A stretch of 64,000 bases of DNA from Acinetobacter pittii ATCC 19004 = CIP 70.29 (GTDB lineage: Bacteria > Pseudomonadota > Gammaproteobacteria > Pseudomonadales > Moraxellaceae): the NCBI RefSeq assembly GCF_000369045.1, contig NZ_KB849797.1:142844-206843 (forward strand), written 5' to 3'. Numbering within the stretch: the first letter of the stretch is position 1; each line of letters starts with the position of its first letter. Positions 1 through 8,770 of this stretch are shown here, in pieces. The translations under genes were made by a program, and so were the position numbers. The notes beneath the pieces are model-generated. The model searched no databases, had not been told where the DNA came from, and saw nothing but the letters and a program-made list of their open reading frames with translations.

Positions 1-27
1 AGCCAGTTGGCTGCTGTGAATTAGGAT

Positions 28-828
28 TTATTTCCATACGGCCTCAGTACTATACTGTAATTGCAAATAACGTTGATATTCTGGACTTTCCGGGAACAAA
101 GCACGTAACTGGTTTACTAACACTTGCATTCCCATTTTATCCGCATTGGCTCGAGCCACTCTTACACCAATCCAAAGTGCTCTTGCACCCTGATTTTTCT
201 GCCCCACTGTACGAACATATTGCTCATACATTTGTGTAGCAGCCGGAATCTGCTGCTGCAAATAAAAAATTTCCGCTAACTCTAACATTGAAATATAAGA
301 GTCGCGGTTAGCAAGGAGTGCTTGTTTGAATGTTTTTTCAGCATTCGCAACATCACCCAATTTTAAATAAATACGCCCCAGATTTTCTAATGCCTGATAG
401 CGTTGGTCATAACCTAATGTTGCGCCAGCAATACGAAATTGCTCAACCGCATCATTATAACGCTCCATTTGATATAAATAAGTACCATAATTATTATGTG
501 CTTGAGCATTATCCGGTTCAGATGAAATTGCTCTTTTAAAATAATGTTCTGCTTTTTCTAAATTGGGTTTGCTACCTTCTTGCTGTAGCAAAATACCCAT
601 CATCATATTTGCAGTAGCATCGCGGCTATCTACACTTAAAGCTTGATCAAGAGCTCGCTTTGCTGAGTCCAAGTCACCCGAACGGATATGTTCAGCAGCA
701 AGTTGTGTACGCACCTTTACCGCTTTCTCAGGGTCTTTTTTTTGCGTATGCGTTGTCTGGCAACCACTTACCAGAAATGCAACTGCAATCCCCATACATA
801 AAACCGTTTTTAACTTTGGAATACTCAA
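28..828 (-). CDS. pilF: Type IV pilus biogenesis lipoprotein PilF/PilW
   Basis: Outer-membrane lipoprotein needed for type IV pilus assembly; the family acts as the pilotin that places the secretin PilQ in the outer membrane. The 266-residue product starts with a lipoprotein signal peptide ending in the lipobox LVSGC (Cys about residue 23), followed by about 200 residues of tetratricopeptide repeats (for example the NAQAHNNYGTYLY and YQALENLGRIYLK units). Its stop lies only 27 bases from the window edge, so the downstream neighbour is not visible. It sits 14 bases downstream of rlmN in the same direction, the usual ndk-rlmN-pilF order of gammaproteobacteria, so co-transcription is likely. Family identity is confident from the lipobox, the TPRs, the length and the synteny. 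Confidence 0.9.
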   Translation of the reverse strand: MSIPKLKTVLCMGIAVAFLVSGCQTTHTQKKDPEKAVKVRTQLAAEHIRSGDLDSAKRALDQALSVDSRDATANMMMGILLQQEGSKPNLEKAEHYFKRAISSEPDNAQAHNNYGTYLYQMERYNDAVEQFRIAGATLGYDQRYQALENLGRIYLKLGDVANAEKTFKQALLANRDSYISMLELAEIFYLQQQIPAATQMYEQYVRTVGQKNQGARALWIGVRVARANADKMGMQVLVNQLRALFPESPEYQRYLQLQYSTEAVWK

Positions 829-842
829 AGCCTGCCCTCAAT

Positions 843-2078
843 TTATCCTTGTGTACGCAAAATCTCTTGACGCTGTGTGACTTTTTTCTGCCACTGTTCA
901 GCACGACGGGTTCTGTCAGCCACTTGACCCACTAACTGCCCACATGCAGCGTCAATATCATCACCACGTGTTTGACGAATCGTACACACAAATCCAGCAT
1001 CAGACAAAGTTTTTTGGAACGAGATAATACGATTTCGGCTTGAACGACCATATGGCGCATGCGGGAACGGGTTAAACGGAATCAAGTTAATTTTACTTGG
1101 TAAATTTTTTAATAATTTAATCATTTGCTGTGCATGTTCAGGCTGATCATTCACGCCTTCTAACATCACATATTCAATCGTCACATGTTTACGCGTACTT
1201 TCATTACCATCTTTAGCAATATAACGCTGACATGCTGCAATTAACTGAGCCAATGGATATTTTTTATTAATAGGTACTAATTCGTTACGTAATTCATCGT
1301 TTGGCGCATGTAAAGAAATGGCTAAAGCCACATCAATATCTTTTGCAAGCTGGTCAATTTTTGGTACAACACCTGATGTCGATAAAGTCACACGACGTTT
1401 TGACATGCCATAAGCAAAGTCATCAAGCATAATCTGCATTGAGCTTAATACAGCATCATAGTTGAGCAATGGCTCACCCATGCCCATCATCACAACATTG
1501 GTCACTGAACGTTCGCGCTCGGCAACAGGCACTTCTTCCATATAAGAATAGTTTGCCATCCAGAGTTGCCCAATAATTTCATCTGGCGTTAAATCACGTT
1601 GGAAACCTTGTTTACCTGTTGAACAAAATGAGCAATCTAATGCGCAGCCCACTTGAGAGGAAATACAAAGCGTTTTACGTAACCCAGTTTTATCTTCAGC
1701 AGGAATTAATACAGTTTCAACTAAAGAACCTGCACCCTCACCTACGCGAAACACCCACTTACGTGTACCATCTTTTGAGTAATGACGGTGAACCACTTCA
1801 GGTGCTTTAATTTCACTAATCTGTTCAAGCTTCGCACGTAATTTGCCTGAAATATTGGTCATTTCAGCAAAGTCAGTAACAAAGTATTGATGTATCCATT
1901 TCATGACCTGTCCGGCACGAAACTTCTTCTCACCAATATCTTCAAAGAATTTTTCTAACTCAGGACGAGACATGCCGAGTAAATTCACTTTATTTTCGGC
2001 AGCAGGGATTACCGGCGTGGACGAAGATTGCTGCTGTCCATCAAGATTTTCAGATGAAACGACCACTGCAGAACTCAT
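843..2078 (-). CDS. rlmN: Dual-specificity 23S rRNA/tRNA adenine-C2 methyltransferase RlmN
   Basis: Radical-SAM enzyme that methylates C2 of A2503 in 23S rRNA and of A37 in a set of tRNAs. The radical SAM cluster motif CxxxCxxC is seen as CALDCSFC at residues 145-152. The [10 protein letters not shown] glycine-rich SAM segment follows, and the conserved C-terminal Cys of the methyl-transfer mechanism is in DAACGQL near residue 379. At 411 residues it is slightly longer than the E. coli enzyme because of a low-complexity N-terminus rich in Ser and Gln. It lies between ndk and pilF in the same direction. A hairpin terminator follows ndk upstream, so rlmN probably has its own promoter in the roughly 120-base gap. 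Confidence 0.96.
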   Translation of the reverse strand: MSSAVVVSSENLDGQQQSSSTPVIPAAENKVNLLGMSRPELEKFFEDIGEKKFRAGQVMKWIHQYFVTDFAEMTNISGKLRAKLEQISEIKAPEVVHRHYSKDGTRKWVFRVGEGAGSLVETVLIPAEDKTGLRKTLCISSQVGCALDCSFCSTGKQGFQRDLTPDEIIGQLWMANYSYMEEVPVAERERSVTNVVMMGMGEPLLNYDAVLSSMQIMLDDFAYGMSKRRVTLSTSGVVPKIDQLAKDIDVALAISLHAPNDELRNELVPINKKYPLAQLIAACQRYIAKDGNESTRKHVTIEYVMLEGVNDQPEHAQQMIKLLKNLPSKINLIPFNPFPHAPYGRSSRNRIISFQKTLSDAGFVCTIRQTRGDDIDAACGQLVGQVADRTRRAEQWQKKVTQRQEILRTQG

Positions 2079-2155
2079 GTGTATTTACCTAAACCATGTC
2101 AAAAAACTGAAGATATTGTTCAAGAATCAAACAATATTCTCTTAAGAGAATAAAA

Positions 2156-2189
2156 AAACCAGATAAGTAGTATACCACTTATCTGGTTT
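2156..2189 (-). terminator. Rho-independent terminator of ndk
   Basis: A near-perfect 15-16 bp stem (AACCAGATAAGT arm and its complement), followed on the minus strand by seven T residues. It lies 12 bases downstream of the ndk stop codon. Confidence 0.85.
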
Positions 2190-2201
2190 GAATGCTTTCG
2201 A

Positions 2202-2633
2202 TTAACGAGTGCGTGGGCAGATCTCGTTGTCAGCAAAGAAGTAAGCAATTTCACGCTCTGCAGAAGCAACTGAGTCAGAACCGTGAGCAGCGTTTTCGTC
2301 GATGCTTACAGCGAAGTCAGCACGAATCGTACCAGGAGCAGCTTCTTTAGGGTTTGTAGCACCTAAGATTTCACGGTGTGCAAGAACTGCGTTTTCACCT
2401 TCAAGAACAGATACTACAACTGGACCAGAAGTCATGAATGCAACTAAGTCACCGAAGAAACCACGTTCTTTATGCTCAGCATAGAAACCTTCAGCGTCAG
2501 CTTGAGAAAGGTGTTTCATTTTAGTCGCAACAATTTTTAAACCCGCTTTTTCAAAACGAGCAAAAATTTCACCGATGTGGTTTTTAGACACTGCATCAGG
2601 TTTTACGATAGACAAAGTACGTTCAATAGCCAT
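2202..2633 (-). CDS. ndk: Nucleoside diphosphate kinase
   Basis: Transfers the gamma-phosphate of ATP to nucleoside diphosphates through a phospho-histidine, balancing NTP and dNTP pools in the cytoplasm. The 143-residue length is exact for the family. The start [15 protein letters not shown] is canonical and the active-site His is in the signature NAAHGSDS near residue 117. A good Shine-Dalgarno (AAAGGAGCC on the minus strand) precedes the ATG. It is followed by its own terminator and then by rlmN. No unusual feature is seen. Confidence 0.98.
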
Positions 2634-2746
2634 GAGTGGCTCCTTTATTTTAAGATTTAAACTTTAAAAAATTTGCCGCATTATACCGATGTCATAGGCA
2701 ATAATCAGCTTTGAATGTGTAAAAGTTGCGATTTTTTCTACTGTTT

Positions 2747-2947
2747 TTAGCGAACTTCGTCTATCCAGGCCATCTGAATGCCTTCTAGCAATCCTTCTGT
2801 CGATTTATTTGGGTCATCAGTGAAGTCTGGCAATGCGCACACCCATGCATGTAAATCGGTAAAACGAATCCATTGCGGATCAACTTCTGGATGTGCTTCT
2901 GACAATTCAATGGCAATATCAATCGTATCCGTCCAACGTAAGCCCAT
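2747..2947 (-). CDS. iscX: Fe-S cluster assembly protein IscX (YfhJ)
   Basis: Small acidic protein that binds the cysteine desulfurase IscS and iron and tunes Fe-S cluster assembly. The 66-residue product begins MGLRWTDTIDIAIELSEAHP and contains the family features DPQWIRFTDLHAWV and a Trp-containing acidic C-terminus (GIQMAWIDEV). The length matches the family. It is not next to an isc operon here but sits alone upstream of ndk, so it is probably expressed on its own. Recognition is from the whole sequence. Confidence 0.9.
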   Translation of the reverse strand: MGLRWTDTIDIAIELSEAHPEVDPQWIRFTDLHAWVCALPDFTDDPNKSTEGLLEGIQMAWIDEVR

Positions 2948-3046
2948 AGCGGCTCCTATCTGTTTAATCTGCTAAATCACGAACTGTGTACTTTAGCAAA
3001 TCCACAAACTTAATCGATAGCTTAAGCTGATAAAAATTACCGATAC

Positions 3047-3598
3047 TTATAAAGCGATGTTCAATAATGGCGCCACAAAAATAATCGTAGCCGCGACCGC
3101 TGCACCAATTAGCGCACCAACAATCACATCACTTGGATAATGAAGGCCCAATACCATCCGTGACAAAGCGACAAGCACCATAAATGGGAACATGGCTGCA
3201 AGCAGAACTGGCTGGATGTAACCCAATACAATTGTCACCATGACCGCATGAAGCGTGTGACCTGATGGAAAACTAAAGTGATCAAGCGGTCTTTCACCAA
3301 GTACAATTACCTGATGCACCTGATAAGGACGTGGTCGCGTTGTTTTATGTTTTAAAAATTTATAGATTGCTGTGCCGAAAGAACCACCTAATAACAAGTA
3401 GATGATTTGCAAGCTATAGTTAATGCCTTGCATGCCCCACACGATTGCCAACATTAGATACCAAAATGGACCATCACCAACACGACTGATAATTTTGAAA
3501 AAAAGGGCAACACGCTGTGAGTGAGAGAAATTGTTCAGATATAAACAGCCTCTCAAATCTAAATCGAGTATTTTTATTTTTGCATTCTTAAATTTCAT
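3047..3598 (-). CDS. PAP2-family membrane lipid phosphatase
   Basis: Integral-membrane phosphatase of the PAP2 superfamily; members dephosphorylate phosphatidate, phosphatidylglycerophosphate or undecaprenyl diphosphate. All three catalytic motifs are visible: KxxxxxxRP (KHKTTRPRP), PSGH (FPSGHTLHA) and SRxxxxxHxxxD (SRMVLGLHYPSD). There are about five hydrophobic segments in 183 residues. An ATG six bases upstream (3604) is possible, but the AGGAG motif is spaced correctly for the ATG at 3598. The gene begins 24 bases after the glycosyltransferase stop, so the two form an operon headed by a four-repeat Pho-box-like promoter. I infer a role in lipid turnover under phosphate starvation; the true substrate is unknown. 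Confidence 0.88.
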   Translation of the reverse strand: MKFKNAKIKILDLDLRGCLYLNNFSHSQRVALFFKIISRVGDGPFWYLMLAIVWGMQGINYSLQIIYLLLGGSFGTAIYKFLKHKTTRPRPYQVHQVIVLGERPLDHFSFPSGHTLHAVMVTIVLGYIQPVLLAAMFPFMVLVALSRMVLGLHYPSDVIVGALIGAAVAATIIFVAPLLNIAL

Positions 3599-3622
3599 GG
3601 TCATTCTCCTATCTTAGGATAC

Positions 3623-4930
3623 TTAGGTGAAGTCCAACGAGGGCTCCTTCACTACCTGATAAAATGCCTGCTCCAATTGCTGAACCGGAAGTTGCCAACC
3701 GCTTTGCTGTACTTTATGACAGGCTTGTACGCCCATTTCTCTAAGTTGTTGTACTGAAGGAAGCTGATAAATTTGTTGTATAAAGTGGTTTTTTTGTCCA
3801 AGTGGGCTTAACCAGCCATTCACACCATGTGTTAAGTATTGATGTGCACATGCATAATCATACGCTATAACTGGTAAACCGCTTGCCATTGCCTCTAAAA
3901 CTACGTTACCAAACGTTTCAACTTGACTCGCAAATACGAATACATCTGCACTCGCATAGGCAGCCGCCAAATCTTGACCTCTCAGACTTCCAGTAAAGAT
4001 AACACCCTTCGCTTCAGGTAGTGACTTTAAACGAGCAAAATCTGGGCCATCTCCTACAATTACTAATTTAGTTTTATGTGGCTGAATGGTTTGTAGGTTC
4101 GCATAACTTTCAATGAGAACTTGCACTTCTTTTTCGGGAGACAAACGCCCCACATAAAGCATAACGCGAGTATTCTCATTAGCATCCCATTGTTTTCGCA
4201 AATTTTCAGAGCGATGCTTCGGTGAAAATCTGGTTGTATCTACGCCACGCCCAACGACAACCAGTGGACAAGTAATACCAAAACCGCGTAATGCTTCTTG
4301 AGTATCTTTACTCGGCACACAAGTTACTTGAGTGTTATTGTGAAACCAGCACAGGTATTTTTGAATCGGTTTGACTAAAAAAGCCAAATCGAAGAATCGA
4401 CTAAAATCTTGAAATGGCGAATGAAAGCCGCTCGAAACAGGAATAGCTTTTGCCTTAGCAGCCTGCATAGCGGTTAAACCTAACGGCCCTTCAGTCACGA
4501 TGTGCACAACATCTGGCACAAACTTTTCAAAAGCTTTCGATACTTTTAAATATTGTGGCCAACCAAATTGTAAAGTTGGATATTTTGGAATCGCCTGCGA
4601 CATCACCAGACATTCTTGCTCTGGCATAAAGTCATGACATTTCGCTTTTTGCTCTGGGCGAATCAGTAAAATCTTATGCCCCTGTTTTTGTAAACCTTGG
4701 CATAACTGTAATAATGATAGTGCCACACCATTGATTTCGGGTGGCCAAGTTTCCGTTACAATCGCAATTTTTAAACGTGGGCGCACCAAATCATGCAATG
4801 AATGTGCATTAGATAGCTGCTGCTTTTGTTTAAAAAAGAATTGGAAGCTCTCAGGAAGTTGCTGTTGTTTTAATAGTGCTGTCGCATATGAACTTTGCAT
4901 AGCGCCATCCATCAATGTATTTATTTTCAT
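3623..4930 (-). CDS. GT4-family glycosyltransferase (MgtA/SqdX-like)
   Basis: Retaining GT-B glycosyltransferase. The acceptor-side Rossmann domain begins near residue 50 with IAIVTETWPPEINGVALSL, a start typical of lipid-modifying GT4 enzymes of the MgtA/SqdX/PimB type. The nucleotide-sugar domain contains MLYVGRLSPEKEV, GSLRGQDLAAAYASADVFVF and the EX7E motif in ETFGNVVLEAMASGLPV. No membrane segment or signal peptide is evident, so it is probably a peripheral cytoplasmic protein. The first 45 residues are poorly conserved-looking. The promoter boxes end only about 24 bases from the ATG and no ribosome binding site is seen, so translation may be leaderless or start at an internal Met (4912 or 4900). 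It is followed at 24 bases by the PAP2 gene. The sugar and acceptor cannot be read from sequence. Confidence 0.85.
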   Translation of the reverse strand: MKINTLMDGAMQSSYATALLKQQQLPESFQFFFKQKQQLSNAHSLHDLVRPRLKIAIVTETWPPEINGVALSLLQLCQGLQKQGHKILLIRPEQKAKCHDFMPEQECLVMSQAIPKYPTLQFGWPQYLKVSKAFEKFVPDVVHIVTEGPLGLTAMQAAKAKAIPVSSGFHSPFQDFSRFFDLAFLVKPIQKYLCWFHNNTQVTCVPSKDTQEALRGFGITCPLVVVGRGVDTTRFSPKHRSENLRKQWDANENTRVMLYVGRLSPEKEVQVLIESYANLQTIQPHKTKLVIVGDGPDFARLKSLPEAKGVIFTGSLRGQDLAAAYASADVFVFASQVETFGNVVLEAMASGLPVIAYDYACAHQYLTHGVNGWLSPLGQKNHFIQQIYQLPSVQQLREMGVQACHKVQQSGWQLPVQQLEQAFYQVVKEPSLDFT

Positions 4931-4953
4931 GCTTAAAGATTAAGCAGTTTTTT

Positions 4954-4991
4954 TGACATTTTGATGATAAATGCATGACAGTTTACTGACA
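4954..4991 (-). promoter_or_regulatory. Four tandem Pho-box half-sites upstream of the glycosyltransferase-PAP2 operon
   Basis: Read on the minus strand, four pentamers TGTCA, TGTCA, TATCA and TGTCA begin exactly 11 bp apart (plus-strand positions 4987-4991, 4976-4980, 4965-4969, 4954-4958). PhoB binds direct repeats of CTGTCAT with 11-bp periodicity. A weak -10 (TTAATC, 4943-4938) follows at suitable spacing. The assignment is by pattern only. Confidence 0.8.
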
Positions 4992-5001
4992 TGAAAAATA
5001 A

Positions 5002-5031
5002 AAAAAGCACACTGATGACAGCATGCTTTTT
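5002..5031 (-). terminator. Terminator downstream of prc
   Basis: Hairpin with arms AAAAAGCA/TGCTTTTT and an inner CTG/CAG pairing, T-rich on the minus strand, 18 bases after the prc stop. It separates prc from the Pho-box promoter that follows. Confidence 0.7.
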
Positions 5032-5049
5032 CTTAAATTCTAGTAACTC

Positions 5050-7233
5050 TTAGCGATTTTGCAATTTTGCATAATCCATGAGTACATTAGCAGCTTCAGT
5101 CACAAAAGTTTCCTCTTCTGGTAACGCTGGACGTTGCGATGCTTTCATTTTAGCGCGAGATTCAGCTAGAGCATCTAATGAAGCTTGATAGCTTTCCCAG
5201 TTTGCAAAAGGCTTTTGACCCGTTGCAGCACGGCGTTCATTCTCTGCATCTAAAGTTTGTTTCTCTAGACCAAGTAATTCAGCACGGCGCTTATCAATAT
5301 CAAGTACCACTTGTTTTTGATCACTCGTCACCTTAGCAATCGCAGTACGTTTATTTAGATATTTAAACTGAGCGTCATTGCCAACACGTTGTTCAGAGAA
5401 TTGGGACAACTTTGTCACATAAGGCTGAACAGAACCTTCTCGTTTAAATGGTGCAGTAGGAATTGTGTCCCACTTCAACGCATTCTTCGATTTACGCTCA
5501 CCAAACTCTTCGTTATAGATATCGACGAGTTTAATGTCTGGCACTACACCTTTATTTTGTGTACTACCACCTGTAATACGATAGAACTTACGCTGAGTTA
5601 AAGTCGCTTGACCATATGCCAAAGTATCAAGTTGTACCTGAGCTGTACCCTTACCAGTGGTTGTACTACCAATAATAATACCGCGCTCATAATCTTGAAT
5701 TGCAGCAGAGTAAATCTCACTTGCCGATGCAGATGCCAAGTTCACCAATACCGCGAGTGGGCCTGTATAGATTTGCTGGCCGCCATCGTTATCTTCAAAC
5801 ACGCTTACGTTGCCATTACCATCACGAATTTGTACCACCGGACCAGACTTAATCACCTGCCCCAACATACGTGCAACTTCTTCTAATGAGCCACCCGGGT
5901 CATTACGTAAGTCAATAATAATACCTTCTACTTTCTTCGCTTTTAGCGCTTCAAAAGCATTTGCAGTATCTTCAGAAACTGAACGGTATTGTTGCCCCGC
6001 ACGACGTGAACGATAGTCAAAATAGAATGATGGAATTTCAATTACACCCAACACATGCTTTTTACCATCACGTGTCACTTCAACTGTGCGTGAACGAACA
6101 CCAGCATCTTCTTCTTGAATCACATCACGTACTAGGGTCACATTACGTGCCTGACTCATTGATGCACCAGCACCAAGAAGTTTTAATGTGACTTTTGTTC
6201 CGCGTTTACCACGAATAAGCCCAACAATTTCAGAACTTGTCCAACCGATTACATCAACCATTTTCTCGCCTTCTTGGGCGACACCAATGATTCGATCTCC
6301 TGATTTCACTTGGCCAGACTTACTTGCAGGACCACCTTCTACAATGGTTTCAATCTTGGTGTAATCTTCGTTGCCACGTTCTGGACGAATCGACACACCA
6401 ATACCTTCGAGTTGCAAGGTAGTTTGGCGATTGAGTTCTATCGCATCAATTGGCGGGTAATAGTTACTATGTGGATCATAGGTCGCCAACATTGCATTTA
6501 ATGTTTTGTCCAAGACGTCATCGCTTTTCACACGACTAATTCTTTCAAGCTGACGCGTATAACGTTTAGTTAACGTTTGAGCTGGCGTTAAATCTTCTGG
6601 GCCAGTTAAGTCTTGACCATCAGCAAGCGAAGGATTTTCTTTAAGCGCTTTTTGTTTCGCCTGCTCTTCTTCACGGCTAATGGTTAAGTTGATTAACTGT
6701 GAAACCAACATTTTCCGCCAATGATTTTGTTGCTCAGCAGTCGTTTTAAAATACGGTGCTTTTTCACGATCAACTTCAATATAACTATTAGGCTGCTTTA
6801 AATTTTGCTGTTGTTTTAACTCAGCTAACATGAACTCATAAAATTGTTTTAAGCGTTCACGATATTGCTGATGAATTGCAAACGGTCCAGTTAAATTCCC
6901 CGCTTTTAATGAAGCACCAAAATTTGAACCATATAGTTTTTTATAATTTTGAACTTCAGAATCTAGAAATAATGAGTGATCTGGATCAAGACTATCTAAA
7001 TACATATCTAGAATACGATTTGATGTGGTCGCATCCAAACGCATATTTAAATAATGTTGACGATCAACTAAAGTTGCCAGTTGGCGAGCCACCAAAGCCT
7101 GTTCTTGCGTTGGCTGGATTGATTGAGAAACCGCAGCAGTATGGGTTGCCGCTCTCGCTTCATTCATCGTATGAGAGAAGAATAAACCGCCAGTCGCGAT
7201 CGCTACTGCACAAGCTATAGTTTGAAGTTTCAT
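5050..7233 (-). CDS. prc: Carboxy-terminal processing (tail-specific) protease Prc/Tsp
   Basis: Periplasmic serine protease that trims or degrades proteins from their C-terminus, including peptidoglycan hydrolases and lipoprotein partners. The 727 residues comprise a signal peptide (residues 1-29, ending ARA), an N-terminal helical region, a PDZ domain (about 265-360, GIGVSIRPERG), the S41 protease domain and a helical DUF3340-type C-terminus. The Ser-Lys dyad is visible as SASASEIY (Ser about 505) and TTGKGTAQ (Lys 528). The substrate-binding DLRNDPGGS segment is intact. Length and domain order match gammaproteobacterial Prc (E. coli 682 residues). It is monocistronic with its own terminator. 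Confidence 0.95.
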   Translation of the reverse strand: MKLQTIACAVAIATGGLFFSHTMNEARAATHTAAVSQSIQPTQEQALVARQLATLVDRQHYLNMRLDATTSNRILDMYLDSLDPDHSLFLDSEVQNYKKLYGSNFGASLKAGNLTGPFAIHQQYRERLKQFYEFMLAELKQQQNLKQPNSYIEVDREKAPYFKTTAEQQNHWRKMLVSQLINLTISREEEQAKQKALKENPSLADGQDLTGPEDLTPAQTLTKRYTRQLERISRVKSDDVLDKTLNAMLATYDPHSNYYPPIDAIELNRQTTLQLEGIGVSIRPERGNEDYTKIETIVEGGPASKSGQVKSGDRIIGVAQEGEKMVDVIGWTSSEIVGLIRGKRGTKVTLKLLGAGASMSQARNVTLVRDVIQEEDAGVRSRTVEVTRDGKKHVLGVIEIPSFYFDYRSRRAGQQYRSVSEDTANAFEALKAKKVEGIIIDLRNDPGGSLEEVARMLGQVIKSGPVVQIRDGNGNVSVFEDNDGGQQIYTGPLAVLVNLASASASEIYSAAIQDYERGIIIGSTTTGKGTAQVQLDTLAYGQATLTQRKFYRITGGSTQNKGVVPDIKLVDIYNEEFGERKSKNALKWDTIPTAPFKREGSVQPYVTKLSQFSEQRVGNDAQFKYLNKRTAIAKVTSDQKQVVLDIDKRRAELLGLEKQTLDAENERRAATGQKPFANWESYQASLDALAESRAKMKASQRPALPEEETFVTEAANVLMDYAKLQNR

Positions 7234-7425
7234 AAATTTTTAATACTTCCTTGGGTGTTCCTATCTTACACGCTCTGTTTTCGATATGAACTAAGCAGAT
7301 TCAAAATCTTAACCAACTAAATTGTTTATACCGTGTAGTTTTATCATATTCTGTACTGACAAAATGTAGCAAAACATTGCAAAATTCGCTTATTGTTTTT
7401 CAATCAAAATTCAAATGGAACCAAT

Positions 7426-8445
7426 ATGATTGGCGCATTGATGCTGGACATCGCCGGCACAGAACTTACTCAAGAAGATATTGAACTATTACGCGCTCCG
7501 CAAGTCGGTGGCATGATTTTATTTGCACGAAATATTGAATCTCCACAACAAGTGCGTGCTTTAACCGACCATATGCGTCAAATTCGCCCAGATATTTTGA
7601 TTGCTGTTGACCAAGAAGGTGGCCGAGTTCAGCGCCTAAGATCAGGTTTTACCTTATTACCAGCCATGGGCCGTTTCGGAGAGTTGTATTTAACTCAACC
7701 ACAAAAAGCACTTCAGCTGGCTGAACAGTGCGGCTGGTTAATGGCAACTGAAGTTCTTGCTGTCGGTATCGATTTCAGTTTTGCACCGGTTTTAGACCTG
7801 AATGCTATTAGTGACGTGATTGGCGACCGTGGCTTCTCTAAAAATATTGAAGATATTGCCCCACTTGCAGGCGCATTTATGCAAGGCATGAAAAAAGCTG
7901 GAATGGCAAATACGGGCAAACATTTCCCAGGCCACGGTTCTGTGAAAGCCGACTCTCATGTTGCTGCTGCAATCGACAGCCGTAGCTATGACGAAATTTA
8001 TAACCATGATATGCAAAGCTTCATTAACCTTATGCCTCAGCTTGATGCGCTCATGCCAGCACATGTGATTTATGATCAAGTTGACCCAAATCCAGCAGGT
8101 TTTTCACCTTTCTGGATTCAAGAGGTTCTACGCAAACGTTTGAATTTTAATGGCGTACTTTTCTCTGATGACTTAAGCATGCAAGCTGCATGTGTAGCAG
8201 GTGGCGCAGATGCTCGTATTCAGGCTGCTCTAGCAGCTGGGTGTGACATGGGGCTGGTGTGTAATGACCGAAGTGCAGCCTGTACAGCGCTCGAAGGTAT
8301 TACAAACTTAGAACTACCAAACCAAGAGCGTTTAGAACGCATGCGCGGCCAAATTCCACAAATTCAGATCGGTGAAACCTTATCGCTTGGAAATGAGTGG
8401 CAAGCTGTCAAAACAGCCATTGAAGAGTTTAAAAATTCGATTTAA
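7426..8445 (+). CDS. nagZ: Beta-N-acetylhexosaminidase NagZ
   Basis: Cytoplasmic GH3 enzyme that removes GlcNAc from anhydro-muropeptides in peptidoglycan recycling. The 339-residue product from the ATG at 7426 starts MIGALMLDIAGTEL, as in other NagZ proteins. A TTG 33 bases upstream extends the frame but has no family support. Signatures seen are AVDQEGGRVQRL, GKHFPGHGSVKADSH (the His on the catalytic loop) and the nucleophile region FSDDLSMQAA. The upstream neighbour is the divergent prc, also an envelope-maintenance gene. No other recycling gene is adjacent. Confidence 0.96.
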   Translation: MIGALMLDIAGTELTQEDIELLRAPQVGGMILFARNIESPQQVRALTDHMRQIRPDILIAVDQEGGRVQRLRSGFTLLPAMGRFGELYLTQPQKALQLAEQCGWLMATEVLAVGIDFSFAPVLDLNAISDVIGDRGFSKNIEDIAPLAGAFMQGMKKAGMANTGKHFPGHGSVKADSHVAAAIDSRSYDEIYNHDMQSFINLMPQLDALMPAHVIYDQVDPNPAGFSPFWIQEVLRKRLNFNGVLFSDDLSMQAACVAGGADARIQAALAAGCDMGLVCNDRSAACTALEGITNLELPNQERLERMRGQIPQIQIGETLSLGNEWQAVKTAIEEFKNSI

Positions 8446-8502
8446 GTTAGTAAAAATTTTAATTGGCTACAAAAACCTATTCACTATCTGATACGCGGTT
8501 AA

Positions 8503-8627
8503 GTCATACGCAACCTGCTCATCTGCTGAAGGATATTGATTGCTTCAATATATTTGATAGATGCAGAAAGTGAACAGGTTTTGCGTATGACAATGGTTTT
8601 GGTTACTTTTCCCGAAAGAAAAGTAAC
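8503..8627. repeat. Nested extragenic palindromes
   Basis: The gap between nagZ and the methyltransferase gene (8446-8770, 325 bases) has no credible gene. It holds a long imperfect inverted repeat with arms 8503-8520 and 8572-8591 (GTCATACGCAACCTGCTC and an approximate complement) and, right after it, a perfect 10-bp hairpin GTTACTTTTC/GAAAAGTAAC at 8602-8611 and 8618-8627. A very similar 10-bp hairpin occurs at 38968-38993, so this looks like a dispersed extragenic repeat module. A short ORF across it (8536-8727) has no start signal or family resemblance. Confidence 0.65.
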
Positions 8628-8770
8628 TCCAACTGAAAGTTCATCCCAAAATACTAACCTAATTCACAGGACTCCGTCATGCAGGTTCATTCAACATCAA
8701 TGCAGTAAAAATTCTTCATTTTTATAAATAATGAAGATCACACAAAAACAATAAATCGAGTTCAGGACGA

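Noticed and set aside
8536..8727. Short plus-strand ORF downstream of nagZ
   Set aside because: It overlaps the extragenic palindromes, lacks a ribosome binding site and has no recognisable protein features.
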